Positions 9,727-20,497 of a stretch of 64,000 nt of DNA are shown in pieces (the first letter of the stretch is position 1; every line of letters begins with the position of its first letter). The translations under genes and the position numbers were made by a program. This stretch comes from Gliomastix tumulicola. Lineage: Eukaryota; Ascomycota; Sordariomycetes; Hypocreales; Bionectriaceae. The stretch covers positions 4,611,782-4,675,781 of the forward strand of contig BCHX01000003.1 of NCBI GenBank assembly GCA_001599755.1, given 5' to 3'. Below the pieces are notes generated by a model, which searched no databases, had not been told where the DNA came from, and was given only the letters and a program-made list of their open reading frames with translations.

Positions 9727-11517
9727 TCATGTGTCCAGAGACAGGATCTGAGGCATCTCGAGCCTTCGGGGTGTGGCCAAACTCGGCACCGCCTGCTGGA
9801 TGTGCTTCTCCAGCAGATCGTTGTAGATGTTCGTCCCACCGGGCAGTCTCGTGATCAGCCTCCTCAGATACAACAGGTCATCTTCGGGGAGACTCCCCAT
9901 AGCCAGCCCACGTGGGCTAGAGGAGGTCAGCGGAATCCGAGCCAAGACGTCGATGAGCGCAGACGCAATGTCGAACAACTTCTCCGTGAGCCCGACGCCA
10001 TGCACCTTGAAGCTGTCGATGGGCAGGTCGCGCGTGGAGAGCATGACGTCCTTTGCCACCTCGATGGGATACCGGTACGTCAGGCTGAGCTGGTAGGACT
10101 CCTCGGCCAGGTAGCCCAGGCGCAGGCGGAGCTGCCATATTATGACGCGCAGCCAGAGCTGGGTGACGCGGAGGTTGGCTTTCTGCGTGTCTCGGAGGTC
10201 GAGGCCGGGCTTGAGGGCGGAGTTCACGGCCGCCTCGACGTAGTTGAGGCCTTCGGGAGACGGTGACATGGCGAGAATCTCCTGGTTCAGGAGCGCGATG
10301 AAAGATGTGTCAAAGGGACGGAACAGGGCGGCCAGACTCCAGAAACCAGACAGGGAAGGATCGTCGGAGATGCCTGGCGTGTCCACCGTCAGTTGGAGTG
10401 TTGTCGGGCGTCGGTATCGAATCGCGTGCGATCGCTCGGAAATCAGGAGAACCCAGAACAGCCTGCTGTGCACAAGGCGCGCAACTTCATCGGCCTCTCT
10501 CGGCTGGTACAACACCAGCAATGCCGTGGCGTCTCGCAGCATCCGGAACGCCTGGGCATGGTGGAACAGGGCTGCCTCGCCAGCGTAGAGGAAGAAGCTC
10601 AAGAGACAGTGCTCGATCGTAAGCGGTGATCGTCTCGGGAGACTCTGGTAGGCATACATGGCAGCATCGAGAAGCTGTCGGCCGAAGGCTTCATTCTTCT
10701 CGGCAATGACGCCCTGGTCAAAGAGCGCCTCGGGCTCCTCCGCTTGAAGTAAGACCTGAGAACACATAGCAACGAGGACAGCCAGCGACTCGAGCCCAGT
10801 CTCGGCCTCTACCGCGGCAGCCCGCACTCTCGCGACGTACTCTTCCGTGAGGATAGGGATAGTCGGATGGAGCTTCTCGAAGAATCTCGCGACGCAGTAA
10901 TCGAGGACACGAGCTGGCACGAGCTCAGACAGCTTCCCATGGACCGCGCCGCCTCCTCCACCACCACCCCCAACGACGATACCAGCACCAGCTCCTGGGG
11001 TCGAGGGCGGAGCCGGATGGGGCGCCGAGTTGGGCATGCAATGGTCCCGCATGCCAGCATCGATGCAGCGCTTACAGGGCCGATACTCGCTGCATCCCCT
11101 CCGCAGCCGGCGGCATCGCTGACAGGCTCTCGGGACCTGGAAGCGCTTGCTTGCATCAGCGCCGCCGCCGCCGCCGCCATCAGCGGGCGCATTGGGCCCT
11201 GCGGGAGACGCTGACGAGGGGGCGGAGTCGCCTGGGGAGGGGACCATGGCCGGCTCGTCCGGGGCGTGGTGAGCGCTCCGTTTGAGATGAGGGCTGGTCA
11301 CGGGGGGGTTCATGGCGAGGGCGGAACGAAGGACAGGCTGTGCGTGGTGTGCTGGCTCGTCTCCGTCATGGCTGGCTGGACCGAGGGCCCTGGGCGTGTC
11401 TGATAGCGACAGTGTCAATGGAGGAGGAGCCGACGGCAGAGATTGGTGAAGGATTCGGATCTGTGTCAGCGACGAGGACGAGATTCTAGGCCGAGTTTGA
11501 CGTCTCGGCAACTCCAC
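9727..11517 (-). CDS. Zn(II)2Cys6 fungal transcription factor, 596 aa
   Basis: Single open frame from ATG 11517. A binuclear zinc cluster is clear around residues 130-155: C-X2-C-X6-C-X5-C-X2-C-X8-C in RACQRCRRLRRGCSEYRPC, KRCIDAGMRDHC. It is preceded by a proline/serine-rich, low-complexity N-terminus with a glycine run and followed by a glycine-rich linker. The C-terminal part has the fungal-specific regulatory domain pattern (FFEKLHPTIPILTEEYVARV, then LAVLVAMCSQVLLQAEEPEALF). It should be a nuclear DNA-binding regulator recognising CGG-type sites (family knowledge). The position near a maltase-permease pair makes it a candidate regulator of these, but its zinc cluster is not obviously AmyR- or MalR-like. 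The true start could be one of several downstream methionines. Confidence 0.9.
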   Translation of the reverse strand: MELPRRQTRPRISSSSLTQIRILHQSLPSAPPPLTLSLSDTPRALGPASHDGDEPAHHAQPVLRSALAMNPPVTSPHLKRSAHHAPDEPAMVPSPGDSAPSSASPAGPNAPADGGGGGGADASKRFQVPRACQRCRRLRRGCSEYRPCKRCIDAGMRDHCMPNSAPHPAPPSTPGAGAGIVVGGGGGGGGAVHGKLSELVPARVLDYCVARFFEKLHPTIPILTEEYVARVRAAAVEAETGLESLAVLVAMCSQVLLQAEEPEALFDQGVIAEKNEAFGRQLLDAAMYAYQSLPRRSPLTIEHCLLSFFLYAGEAALFHHAQAFRMLRDATALLVLYQPREADEVARLVHSRLFWVLLISERSHAIRYRRPTTLQLTVDTPGISDDPSLSGFWSLAALFRPFDTSFIALLNQEILAMSPSPEGLNYVEAAVNSALKPGLDLRDTQKANLRVTQLWLRVIIWQLRLRLGYLAEESYQLSLTYRYPIEVAKDVMLSTRDLPIDSFKVHGVGLTEKLFDIASALIDVLARIPLTSSSPRGLAMGSLPEDDLLYLRRLITRLPGGTNIYNDLLEKHIQQAVPSLATPRRLEMPQILSLDT

Positions 11518-11857
11518 AATTTACGGCAAAGGTGACTGGTCAGTCATGGGGAAGGTACAGACTACTTAATCCTAGCCTATTACTGCACACAATATCATGT
11601 CTTCTGTACCCACGCGAACTGGGTTGGCCAGGTCCCTGGAAGTTTAGGACTTCAGGGCAATCCTCCTCGATTCTCCAGCTCTCCAGGGCTCGTTCTGCGG
11701 GGAAGACGCCAAATACTTCTCCCCGCTTCAACAGGTCAGAGACGGGAGTCATCACAGAGCCAGACCAGTCACTCACTCGTCACGATTTTTACACACAAGT
11801 ACTGTCATATTCGTTCATTCATCATGTGTCAGTCATTACTAGTATATATACAGCCCC
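11518..11857. other. Intergenic: upstream of the Zn2Cys6 gene, 3' flank of the reductase
   Basis: About 340 bp containing the regulator's promoter (read leftwards) and the 3' flank of the reductase. A short TATATATAC stretch lies at about 11841-11849. No gene. Confidence 0.4.
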
Positions 11858-12958
11858 TCACAGCTTCGAAGGCGTGTCGTTGGGGTTCTTGATCTCGACC
11901 AGCAGCTTGCCCGTGTTGATGCCCTTATACAGGTCGACAAGGCCCTGCTCTGCAACGGCGAGCCCGCCCTTGAGCACCGTCTCGTTCTTCTTCAGCTTGC
12001 CCTCGGCGATCCACTGGCTCAGCTCTTTGCGAGCCTCGACGAACTTGTCGCGGTGGTCGAAGACGATGAAGCCCTGCATGCGGATGCGCATCGTGACGAC
12101 GTTGCCGATGTTCTTGAGCCCCTTGGGGTTGGCGTCGTTGTACTGCGAGATGACGCCGCACTCGATGAAGCGCGCGTTCTCCTTGGCCCGCGCGAGGCAC
12201 ATGTCGAGGATCTCGCCGCCGACGTTGTCAAAGTACACGTCGATGTAGCCGTTGGTCGCCTCCTTGAACTTCTCCTTGAAGTCGGGCGCCTTGTAGTTGA
12301 GCGCGGCGTCGAAGCCGAGGTCCTGCGTCAGCCAGCGGCACTTGTCGTCGCTGCCCGCGATGCCGACGACCCGCGCGCCCTGGATCTTGGCGATCTGGCC
12401 CGCGACGCTGCCCGTGGCGCCCGCGGCGCCCGAGACGACGACGAGCTCGCCCGGCTTCACGTCGCCAATGCGCGTCATGCCGTACCAGGCCGTGATGGAC
12501 GTGAGGCCGAGCGCCGAGAGCATGTCCTGCGGGTCCTGGAGGCCCGGGTACTGCGAGGCGGGCTCGAACTGGCCGTCCTTGAGGACTTTGTACTGCGTCC
12601 AGCCCGTAGTGGCGAAGACGTACTCGCCGACGCTGGCGAGCTTGGACTTGGAGGCGAGCACGCGCGAGGCAGAGACGCCGCGCATGACCTCGCCGATCTG
12701 GACGGGCGGGACGTAGGAGCGGCGGTCTGAGACAGTCAGTCAGATGTCTGGTGCGGAACACTGATCTGCCAACTCACCATTCAATTGGGCTCGCAGAGCA
12801 GGGTCTAGGGAGAGGTAGAGCACCTCGACGAGGATCTGGCCATCCTCGAGGTCTGCGGGCGACGGAGCCGGAGTCGTCTTGTGGACAAAGGTCGTGCCGG
12901 GGATGATCTCACCAGTCGGCCGCTCGGCGAGGTGGACAGCGAGGTTGGAAGGGGCCAT
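11858..12958 (-). CDS. NADP-dependent MDR-family oxidoreductase (leukotriene B4 dehydrogenase / alkenal reductase type), 349 aa
   Basis: Two exons: 12958-12778 and 12726-11858. The 51-bp intron (GTGAGT...CTCAG) splits a codon and restores the frame to NDRRSYVPPVQIGEVM. The length (349) fits the family, as do LYLSLDPALRAQLN, the nucleotide-binding GAAGATGSVAGQIAKIQG, then VVGIAGSDDKCRWL, LGFDAALNYK and VDVYFDNVGGEILD-like text. There are no zinc ligands, as in the zinc-free quinone reductase/2-alkenal reductase branch. Such cytosolic enzymes reduce the C=C bond of reactive enals and enones with NADPH (family knowledge). It could instead serve a secondary-metabolite pathway, but no such cluster surrounds it. 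Confidence 0.93.
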
Positions 12959-14222
12959 GATGATGATGGTGGTCTGTATGTAGCTGCGGGTGACGGATGG
13001 TGTGACTTTGAGGAGTTGCGTTGAGGTTGGGAGGTCAAGAAGAGTCAACTCACGGCCGGCGAGCCTCTCCCTTTTAACTCATCCCCGATGGCTGCTAGCT
13101 CTGACTTGCCCCAACTTAGATAGAGCAGCAGCAGACAGTTCGTGACGAGTCGCAGAAAAGGAGGCCCGGGTCCAGTCCGGGTCCCTAATTCACCGTCCAT
13201 TGACCACGTCTGGATGTCTCTCCGACCGAAAACTCATCCCTAGAACCTCGGATGTCCAACCCAGATAGCCACCGCCGCCGGACGTCATGAGTAATGCCCC
13301 CCGATTTCTTGTCTCGATCCCCCAGCGCCACGACGCAAAACTGAGGATAGGATTTTTTCTCTGGCTTCTAAAACCACTAGTGGATCATCATTCAACGGAT
13401 GAGGATAAATCGCCGGGCAGGAAGAGCGACAAAGTGGGTGCCACGGCGTTCCCGGCCTTCATGCGCTGCTCCGCCTGGGAGACAGTTTCCAGGTCACCTT
13501 TCGGCCGCCCTCCAAGGAGGACTACAGCGGGTGTAGTGCCTACTACCTAAGCACCTGGATTTAGTATCACACCAAACTTACGTTACGCTAGGGAGGACAC
13601 TGCGCGCGAGATGCTGCAGGCTCCCCGAGCCGAGGTATGGATCGCACAACGTCAACCCGCCACACAGTCCCCAAGCCCAAACCCACCCCCCTGGAGGCGG
13701 AGAAGACCACTTGGCCCGCGTCCGCATCGGCGTTGGGGCAGGTTTTCGGCGAGTGGCGCCGGCGTCAGGGCCTGTTTTGAGACAAGAGCGAGGGCGTGGA
13801 GGGCATGTTGTCCCGGCCGATGATGCGTGTTTCAGAGGCTCCGAATGGAACCCAAGCCTTCGGGGCGGGTTTGTTGGGGGGGGGAAGCTCTTTGATTTGT
13901 AAAAGCGGTGTTCAGGATCACCTTCTTGATCAGCGTTCAAGAACGGGCGATGGTCCTTCGGTAGCGGCCTTGCCACATGACCGACGACATGGCGGCCCGA
14001 AACGAGGCATGTCGAGGGAGAGAATATGTGTTGTAGACCGAGGCAAGAGACAACAGCGGCCGCAGACATTATTAATACAGCTCAACGAGGGTATCTCAAT
14101 TTCCCCTCTTGTCTATTTTCGGATCTGCCCTGCCTGATATCAACATGAAATCCTCCAACGCCGGCGCTATGTCCACGAAATACAAGGTAGCCTAGAGAGA
14201 AGAAGTCCGCATCAGAAGTTCT
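12959..14222. other. Intergenic, about 1.26 kb
   Basis: Contains the promoter of the reductase at its left end and the 3' flank of the ELYS-like gene at its right end. Several overlapping open frames (13287-13550, 13578-14069) are Pro/Arg/Gly-rich shadows without family features. Short homopolymers occur (a G run at about 13875-13884). No gene recognised. Confidence 0.4.
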
Positions 14223-15239
14223 TCACTCCCCGTGTCCCTCGGTCCCAGCCCTGATCCCCTCCAGAATCGGCGCCCAGCCACCCGTGCTCTTGTGCTGGCC
14301 GACCTCGACGAACTGGTTGTTCGCGATGCGGCGGATCAGGACCGTGTCCCTGGCCTTCCTCAGGGACTTTCCCTCCCCGTGTATCAGGTACTCGGTGAAC
14401 CATGTCTCCTCGATCGGCTCGAGGGGCAGGAAGGCGAGCTCCTCGGTGCTGTCGGCGGGCTTCTTCTCGTCGAGGCTGGTGCGGATGAGTCGCTGGAAGA
14501 GGACCTCGCGGGCGCTATCCGGGTAGGTCCGGGAGAACAGCAGGGCCTCGATGATGCTGGTGTTAGCCAGGGCCTCGAACACGAGCTCCAGCGCCTTGGA
14601 CGTCTTCAGGATCGGCTGCACGGTGTGGTAGTAGGATAGGCCGAGGGAGTAGTCCCTGCCGTGTTGGATGAGGGCGACGAGGATGTCGTCGGCAAAGTCG
14701 GCGATGAGCGACGGGTGCGTGATGTACTCGAGTGCTTGCTGTGATTCAAAGTTAAGTCTCTGCCATCATCCCAAGGGCCAGAACGACGTCGTACCGTAAA
14801 GTCCTGCTGGTCGAGGTACCAGAGCCCCTTCATGAAGATCTGGTAATTCCTGGGCGTGCCTGACGCCGACGCAAACCCCTCCGCGGCGTTGATGCGAGAG
14901 TTTGCCTCGTCAAAGTCCAGCAGCACGTAGTATAGGAGCGAGAATTTGTGGTGCAGAGGGATGTTCGCGTCGCAGATCTGTCGGTGCAGCTGCGCGAGTG
15001 CGCTGTCGCTTTTCGGCGGGTAGGCTTCTGTTGATTGCCGTTAGCCAAAGGTCTCCAATTGAAAGAACCGGAGGGCATCGCATACTGTCGGGAAGGCCCA
15101 GAGCCTGGGTAACGCGGTCGATGAAGAGGAGCCCGTCGAATATCTTGCGAGACTCGTGGATGTCCTTGCAGGCCTGCGTGTCGTAGGGGAGCTGCGCGCC
15201 CGCAGGAAACACCTGCTGGAAGTCGCGATAGTCGAACAT
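14223..15239 (-). CDS. ELYS-type nuclear pore protein, 300 aa
   Basis: Three exons: 15239-15086, 15027-14795 and 14738-14223. Introns of 58 bp (GTATGC...GGCTAAC...CAACAG) and 56 bp (GTACGA...CACAG) keep the frame. N-terminal MFDYRDFQQVFP, then HKFSLLYYVLLDFDEAN, IFMKGLWYLDQQDFTQALEY, ITHPSLIADFADDILVALIQ and LSYYHTVQPILKTSKALELV match the alpha-helical ELYS-like domain of short fungal nucleoporins such as fission yeast Ely5. These sit in the outer ring of the nuclear pore and help anchor or assemble it; the long AT-hook tail of animal ELYS is absent here (family knowledge). It is divergent from SMC4 with 443 bp between the two starts. Confidence 0.85.
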
Positions 15240-15682
15240 GGCGGCCGGCGCGGTGGTTCCCCGTGCACCTGTAGATGCCGATGTAGAAATTCTCGGGTTC
15301 GTATCTGCCTCGTTCAACAGACGCCTCGCGAATGCTTGCAATCGTTGTCCATTGTCAATCTGGAAATCGCATCAAAGAACCAGCTCCATCGCGAAGTCAC
15401 GTGTGTCTGTGCATCAAGACGAGCGCCAGAGCTGATGGTGGGGCCATTTGTTTACAAAACACCAAACTGGGCATTTCCAAACAAATTAGCGGTCGACGCG
15501 GGGGACAGCCCAACCAGCCTCCGATTTCCGCCATCACCCAACTGTACGACTAATTTCTGTCTGATTACGACCTGTCGACGCTTCATCTGCCTTGTTTGGC
15601 CCGTTCTTGATGTCCAGCTATACAGACTAGGACTTCTTTTATTTTATACAGACTGTCTGGGCGCCCAACCGTCCACACCGCC
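15240..15682. promoter_or_regulatory. Shared divergent promoter of the ELYS-like gene and SMC4
   Basis: 443 bp between the two starts. It has no TATA box in the expected places except an AT-rich TTTTATTTTATAC near 15637-15649 on the SMC4 side. It must carry the control sites of both genes. Open frames crossing it are shadows. Confidence 0.55.
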
Positions 15683-18600
15683 ATGGCTACCCGGACGCGA
15701 CGCGCGACCCGACGGACGGCTGTCGTCGACTCAGACGACGAGGATGTCACCGCCCTCACGCAGGTGCCGGCTGACGACGAGGAGGATACCACACCAGAGC
15801 CTACAGCCTCGAAAAGACCAACACGAAGCGGACGCAGGACAGCTGCCCCCGCAGCCGCAGCCCCAGCACCTGCCACAACCCGCACGAGGGGACGGCCGAA
15901 GAAGAGCGTCACTCCGAAGCCCGACCCGGATCCCCAGCCTGAAGTCGAAGATGACTCGCGCGAGACGACCGCGACACTCGAGGAGGAAGATGCGACAGTC
16001 GTCAAGGCCGAGGAGCCCGCCGAGGATGTTGCCGACGTGACCCAGATCCCAGCAGCTGAACCACAGCCATCCACCCCTCAGAAGCGGAAGAGCATCGCAC
16101 CGCGAGCCTCAATGGCATCTGCGGTCAATATCGCGCCGCCGACACCCCAGCAGTCACAGTCTCCCGAGTCGACGCTGCTCCAGGCAACGCCCCTGACGGA
16201 CATCACCCACCACAGCGTGAATACGAATACACAGCTCCAGACGCCGGCCACCGTCAGGCCAATCAAGACGGGCGAGGGCTTCATGGACAAGCCGATCGAC
16301 ATTGTGCTCAAGTCGCGCACCGTGACGGTCCCCTTTGTCGAGGACACGACCCCCAAGTCGCGCATCGTCCTCACGTACCTGATTCTCAACAACTTCAAGA
16401 GCTACGCGGGCCGTCAGGAGGTCGGCCCCTTCCACGCCTCGTTCTCGTCGGTTGTCGGTCCCAACGGATCCGGCAAGTCCAATGTCATCGACTCGCTGCT
16501 CTTCGTCTTTGGCTTCCGCGCGAGCAAGATGCGTCAGGGCAAGATCTCGGCGCTCATCCACAACTCGGCACAATACCCGGACCTTGATCACTGCGAGGTT
16601 GCCGTCCACTTCCAAGAGGTCATGGATCAGGTGAGCATCAAGTCCGCGAGAGAAAGCTGGTACAGTACTAACATGACGTTTAGCCTGGTGGCGGCCATAC
16701 TGTCATCCCAGACTCCCAGCTCATCATCTCCCGCAAAGCGTTCAAGAACAACTCAAGCAAGTACTACATCAACGGCAAGGAGTCCAACTTCACCACCGTC
16801 ACGACCCTGCTGCGCGACCGCGGCGTCGACCTCGATCACAAGCGATTCCTCATCCTCCAGGGAGAGGTCGAGTCCATCGCGCAGATGAAGCCCAAGGCCG
16901 CCAACGAGCACGACGACGGCCTGCTCGAGTACCTCGAGGATATCATCGGCACCTCCAAATACAAGAGCCCCATCGAGGAGTCCGCGACCGAAGTCGAGAC
17001 GCTGAACGAGGTCTGCGCCGAGAAGAACGGCCGTGTGCAGCACGTCGAGAAGGAGAAGAGCAGCCTGGAGGACAAGAAGGACACGGCAGTGGCGTTCATG
17101 CGCGACGAAAACGAGCTCACTCTCAAGCAGTCCGCGCTTTGCCAGCTCTTCATCCACAAATGCAGCGAGAATATCGCCGTGACCGAGGAGGCCATCAACC
17201 AGATGCAGCTCCAGCTCGACACCGAGCTGGAAAAACATCAGGGCAGCCAGGAGCTCATCAAGAACCTCGAGAAGCAGCACGCTCAAGGCAACAAGGAGTT
17301 TGAGAAGCAGGCCAAGCAAGCACAGGCCCTAAGCAAGGAGATGGCCAAGTTCGAGCAGGAGCGCGTCAAGTTCGACGAGAAGCGCAAGTTCCTGGAGGAC
17401 AAGAAGAAAAAGCTTCAGAAGACCATGGCCAATGCTGAGAACACCTCCACCGAGGCCGACGAGACCATCGCACAGTGCGCCGAGGAGATCGAGACGAGAG
17501 CCAGCGAGGTTGCGGAGCTCGAAGAGCAGGTGAAGGTCGAGGAGGCTGAGCTCGCGCAGATTCGCGACAGTCTCAAGGACAAGACCCAGGCGTTCTCCGA
17601 TCAGATCGCCGCGAAGCAGAAGTCTCTGGAGCCCTGGACGGAGAAGATCACCCAGAAGCAGTCACAGATTGCTGTGGCTGAGAGTGAGCTCAAGATCCTC
17701 CAGGACAAGGCCAACGCCGGTGCAGTTGCTGTGGAAGACCTGCGGGGCAAGATCGCTTCCATCGAGCAAGGGAAGACTGCGAAGCAGACCCAGCTCAAGG
17801 AATGCGAGGCCGAGAAGGAGGAGCTGCTGAAGGAGGCCGAGACCATGGAGTCGGAACTCAAGGTTCTCGCTGAGCAGGAGCCCAAGATGCGAACCAAAAT
17901 TTCTACATCGCGTCAAAAGGCGGACGAGGCACGCTCTACTCTGGCCCAGACACAGACAAGGGGCAACGTTCTCACTGCGCTCATGCGGATGAAGGAGTCC
18001 GGTCGTATCGACGGATTCCATGGCCGTCTGGGCAACTTGGGCACGATTGATCAGAAGTACGACGTCGCCGTGTCTACGGCCTGCAGCGCGCTGGACAACT
18101 TCGTGACAGACAGCGTCGAGGCCGGTCAGCAGTGTATCGAGTATCTCCGCAAGAACAACCTCGGACGCGGTAACTTCATCTGCCTAGATAAGCTACGCCC
18201 TCGCGATCTGCTGCCCATCCCCACACCAGAGGATGCGCCTCGTCTGTTTGATCTCGTCAAGCCCAAGGCAGATAAGTTCAAGCCGGCTTTCTACCATGCT
18301 ATGCAGGACACCCTGGTGGCAAACGACCTTGCACAGGCGAACCGCATCGCCTACGGCGCCAAGCGATGGAGGGTCGTCACCCTAGCAGGTGAGCTGATTG
18401 ACAAGTCCGGTACCATGTCCGGTGGTGGCAGCACGGTCAAGAAGGGCCTGATGTCCTCCAAGCTGGTGGCCGAGACCTCCAGGGAGCAGGTCGAGAAGCT
18501 CGAGAAGGACCGCGACGAATGGGAGGCCAAGTTCCAGGACTTCCAGGAGTACCAGCGCGAGTGCGAGACCAAGCTACGAGACGTCAACCAGCAGATCCCC

Positions 18601-20497
18601 CGTCTGGACACGAAGATGCAGAAGATTGGCCTCGACATTGACAGTGCCGCCCGCAACATTGCCGATCTCCAGCGCCGCATCAAGGAGGTCAGCATGGAGC
18701 ACCAGCCCTCTGCCTCAGACGACAGCCGGGCAGCAACGCTCGAGAAGGAGATCGCGAAGCTCCAGAAGGAGATTGAGAAGCTTCATCAGGAGACGTCGAG
18801 TGTCGAGGAGGAGATTAAGGCCCTGCAGGACAAGATCATGGAGGTCGGTGGTGAGAAGCTGCGCGCCCAGCGTGCCAAGGTCGACTCCATGAAGGCGCAG
18901 ATCACCGAACACGGCGAGGAGACGTCGAACGCTGAAGTCCGCAAGGCCAAGGCCGAGAAGCAGAAGGTCAAGCTGGAGAAAGACCAGGCGAAGGCCCGGA
19001 AGGAGCTCGAGGCCGCTGATCGAGACCTCGAGAAACTACAAGATGACGTCGACAACCAGGGCGAGAAGGCCGAGCAGCTGCAGAGCCAAGTCACGGAAGC
19101 TGAGGAGGCTCTCACATCCACGAAGCAAGCGCTCAAGGAGCTTAAGGCCGAGCTCGACGAGAAGACATCGGAGCTCAACGAGACCCGAGCTGTAGAGATC
19201 GAGATGAAGAACAAGCTCGAGGAGAACCAGAAGGCCCTGCACGAGAACCAGATGAGGCTCAAGTACTGGGACAACAAACTCTCAAAGCTCGTGCTCCATG
19301 ATCTCGAGGATCTCGTAGGTGGGTCAAGCTCACAGACCAAACCTCCCTCGGCGCCCAAGGAAGCGCCCAAGAAGGAGGAAGGGGCTGAGGATGCCGAGGA
19401 GGATGCGAGCATGGAGGATGCCGCCAAGTCCGAATCAGAAGACGCCTCCATGGAAGACGCTCCGGCAGAGCAAGCGGACGAATCGTCTGCAGACGCGTCA
19501 GCGGATGAAGAGGAAGCACCAGCCCAGCCTAACCAGCTGCCGCGGTACACTCCCGACGAGCTTGCGGACATGAACGAGAACAAGCTCAAGGGCGAGATTG
19601 CCGCCCTGGAGGAGAAGACGCAAAACGTCAGCGTGGACCTCGGCGTCATTGCCGAGTACCGAAGACGTGTCGAGGAACATGCCGCCCGGTCAACTGATCT
19701 CCAAGCCGCCATCGGCCAGCGCGACAGTGCCAAGAAGCGGTGTGACGAGCTCCGCCGTCTGCGTCTGGAAGGCTTCATGGACGGCCTCGGCGCGATCTCC
19801 CTGCGCCTCAAGGAGATGTACCAGCTCATCACCATGGGCGGTAACGCCGAGCTGGAGCTCGTCGACAGTCTCGACCCGTTCAGCGAGGGCATCCAGTTCA
19901 GCGTGATGCCGCCCAAGAAGAGCTGGAAGAATATCAGCAACCTGTCTGGTGGCGAGAAGACGCTGAGCAGTCTGGCGCTCGTCTTTGCGCTGCACCACTA
20001 CAAGCCCACGCCGCTCTACGTCATGGACGAGATCGACGCAGCCCTGGATTTCCGAAACGTGAGTACTTGCCCCTGGCTCCCCTTCCCTGATGCCCAAGCA
20101 CACGAGCTTGATGTCTCTGAGACACCCGGACCAAGACATCTGGGCCTCCGCGTGCCTATTTCTGTGCCATGTCGCTGACTCGCTGACTCTTACTCGACAC
20201 CAGGTCTCGATTGTGGCGAATTACATCAAGGAGCGAACCAAGAATGCCCAATTCATCGTCATCTCGCTCCGAAACAACATGTTTGAGCTCGCGGCGAGAC
20301 TTGTAGGCGTGTACAAGGTCAACCACATGACCAAGAGTGTCACCATCGAGAACAAGGACTACATCGCCAGGCCTCCCACCGCCGGGGGCAACGGCGGCGG
20401 CGGCGTTGGTGGCAGCAGCAGCCAGCAGCAGCACACGCAGCGCACGGGTTTCATTGGCGGTGGAGGTGGGTTAACCACGACCCTCGCCCTGAGGTAG
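15683..20497 (+). CDS. SMC4: Condensin complex subunit SMC4, 1538 aa
   Basis: Three exons: 15683-16630, 16684-20058 and 20204-20497. Introns are 53 bp (GTGAGC, TACTAAC, TTTAG) and 145 bp (GTGAGT...ACCAG). A disordered acidic/basic N-terminus (about 230 residues) precedes the ATPase head: LTYLILNNFKSYAGRQEVGP, Walker A GPNGSGKSN, the family's KISALIHNS, and LQGEVESIAQMKPK. Two long coiled coils flank the hinge (GRLGNLGTIDQKYDVAVSTA to GNFICLDKLRPRDL). The C-terminal head has LSGGEKTLSSLALVFAL and Walker B YVMDEIDAALD, then RNNMFELAARLVGVYK. An acidic Ser/Glu insert (about 19370-19530) lies within the second coil. With SMC2 and non-SMC subunits it folds mitotic chromosomes using ATP. The Gly/Ser/Gln C-terminal tail is variable sequence. 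Confidence 0.97.

Noticed and set aside
18786..19940. 384-codon Ser-rich minus-strand frame
   Set aside because: It is the reverse image of the SMC4 coiled coil, where Glu/Lys codons read as Ser/Leu/Phe on the other strand.
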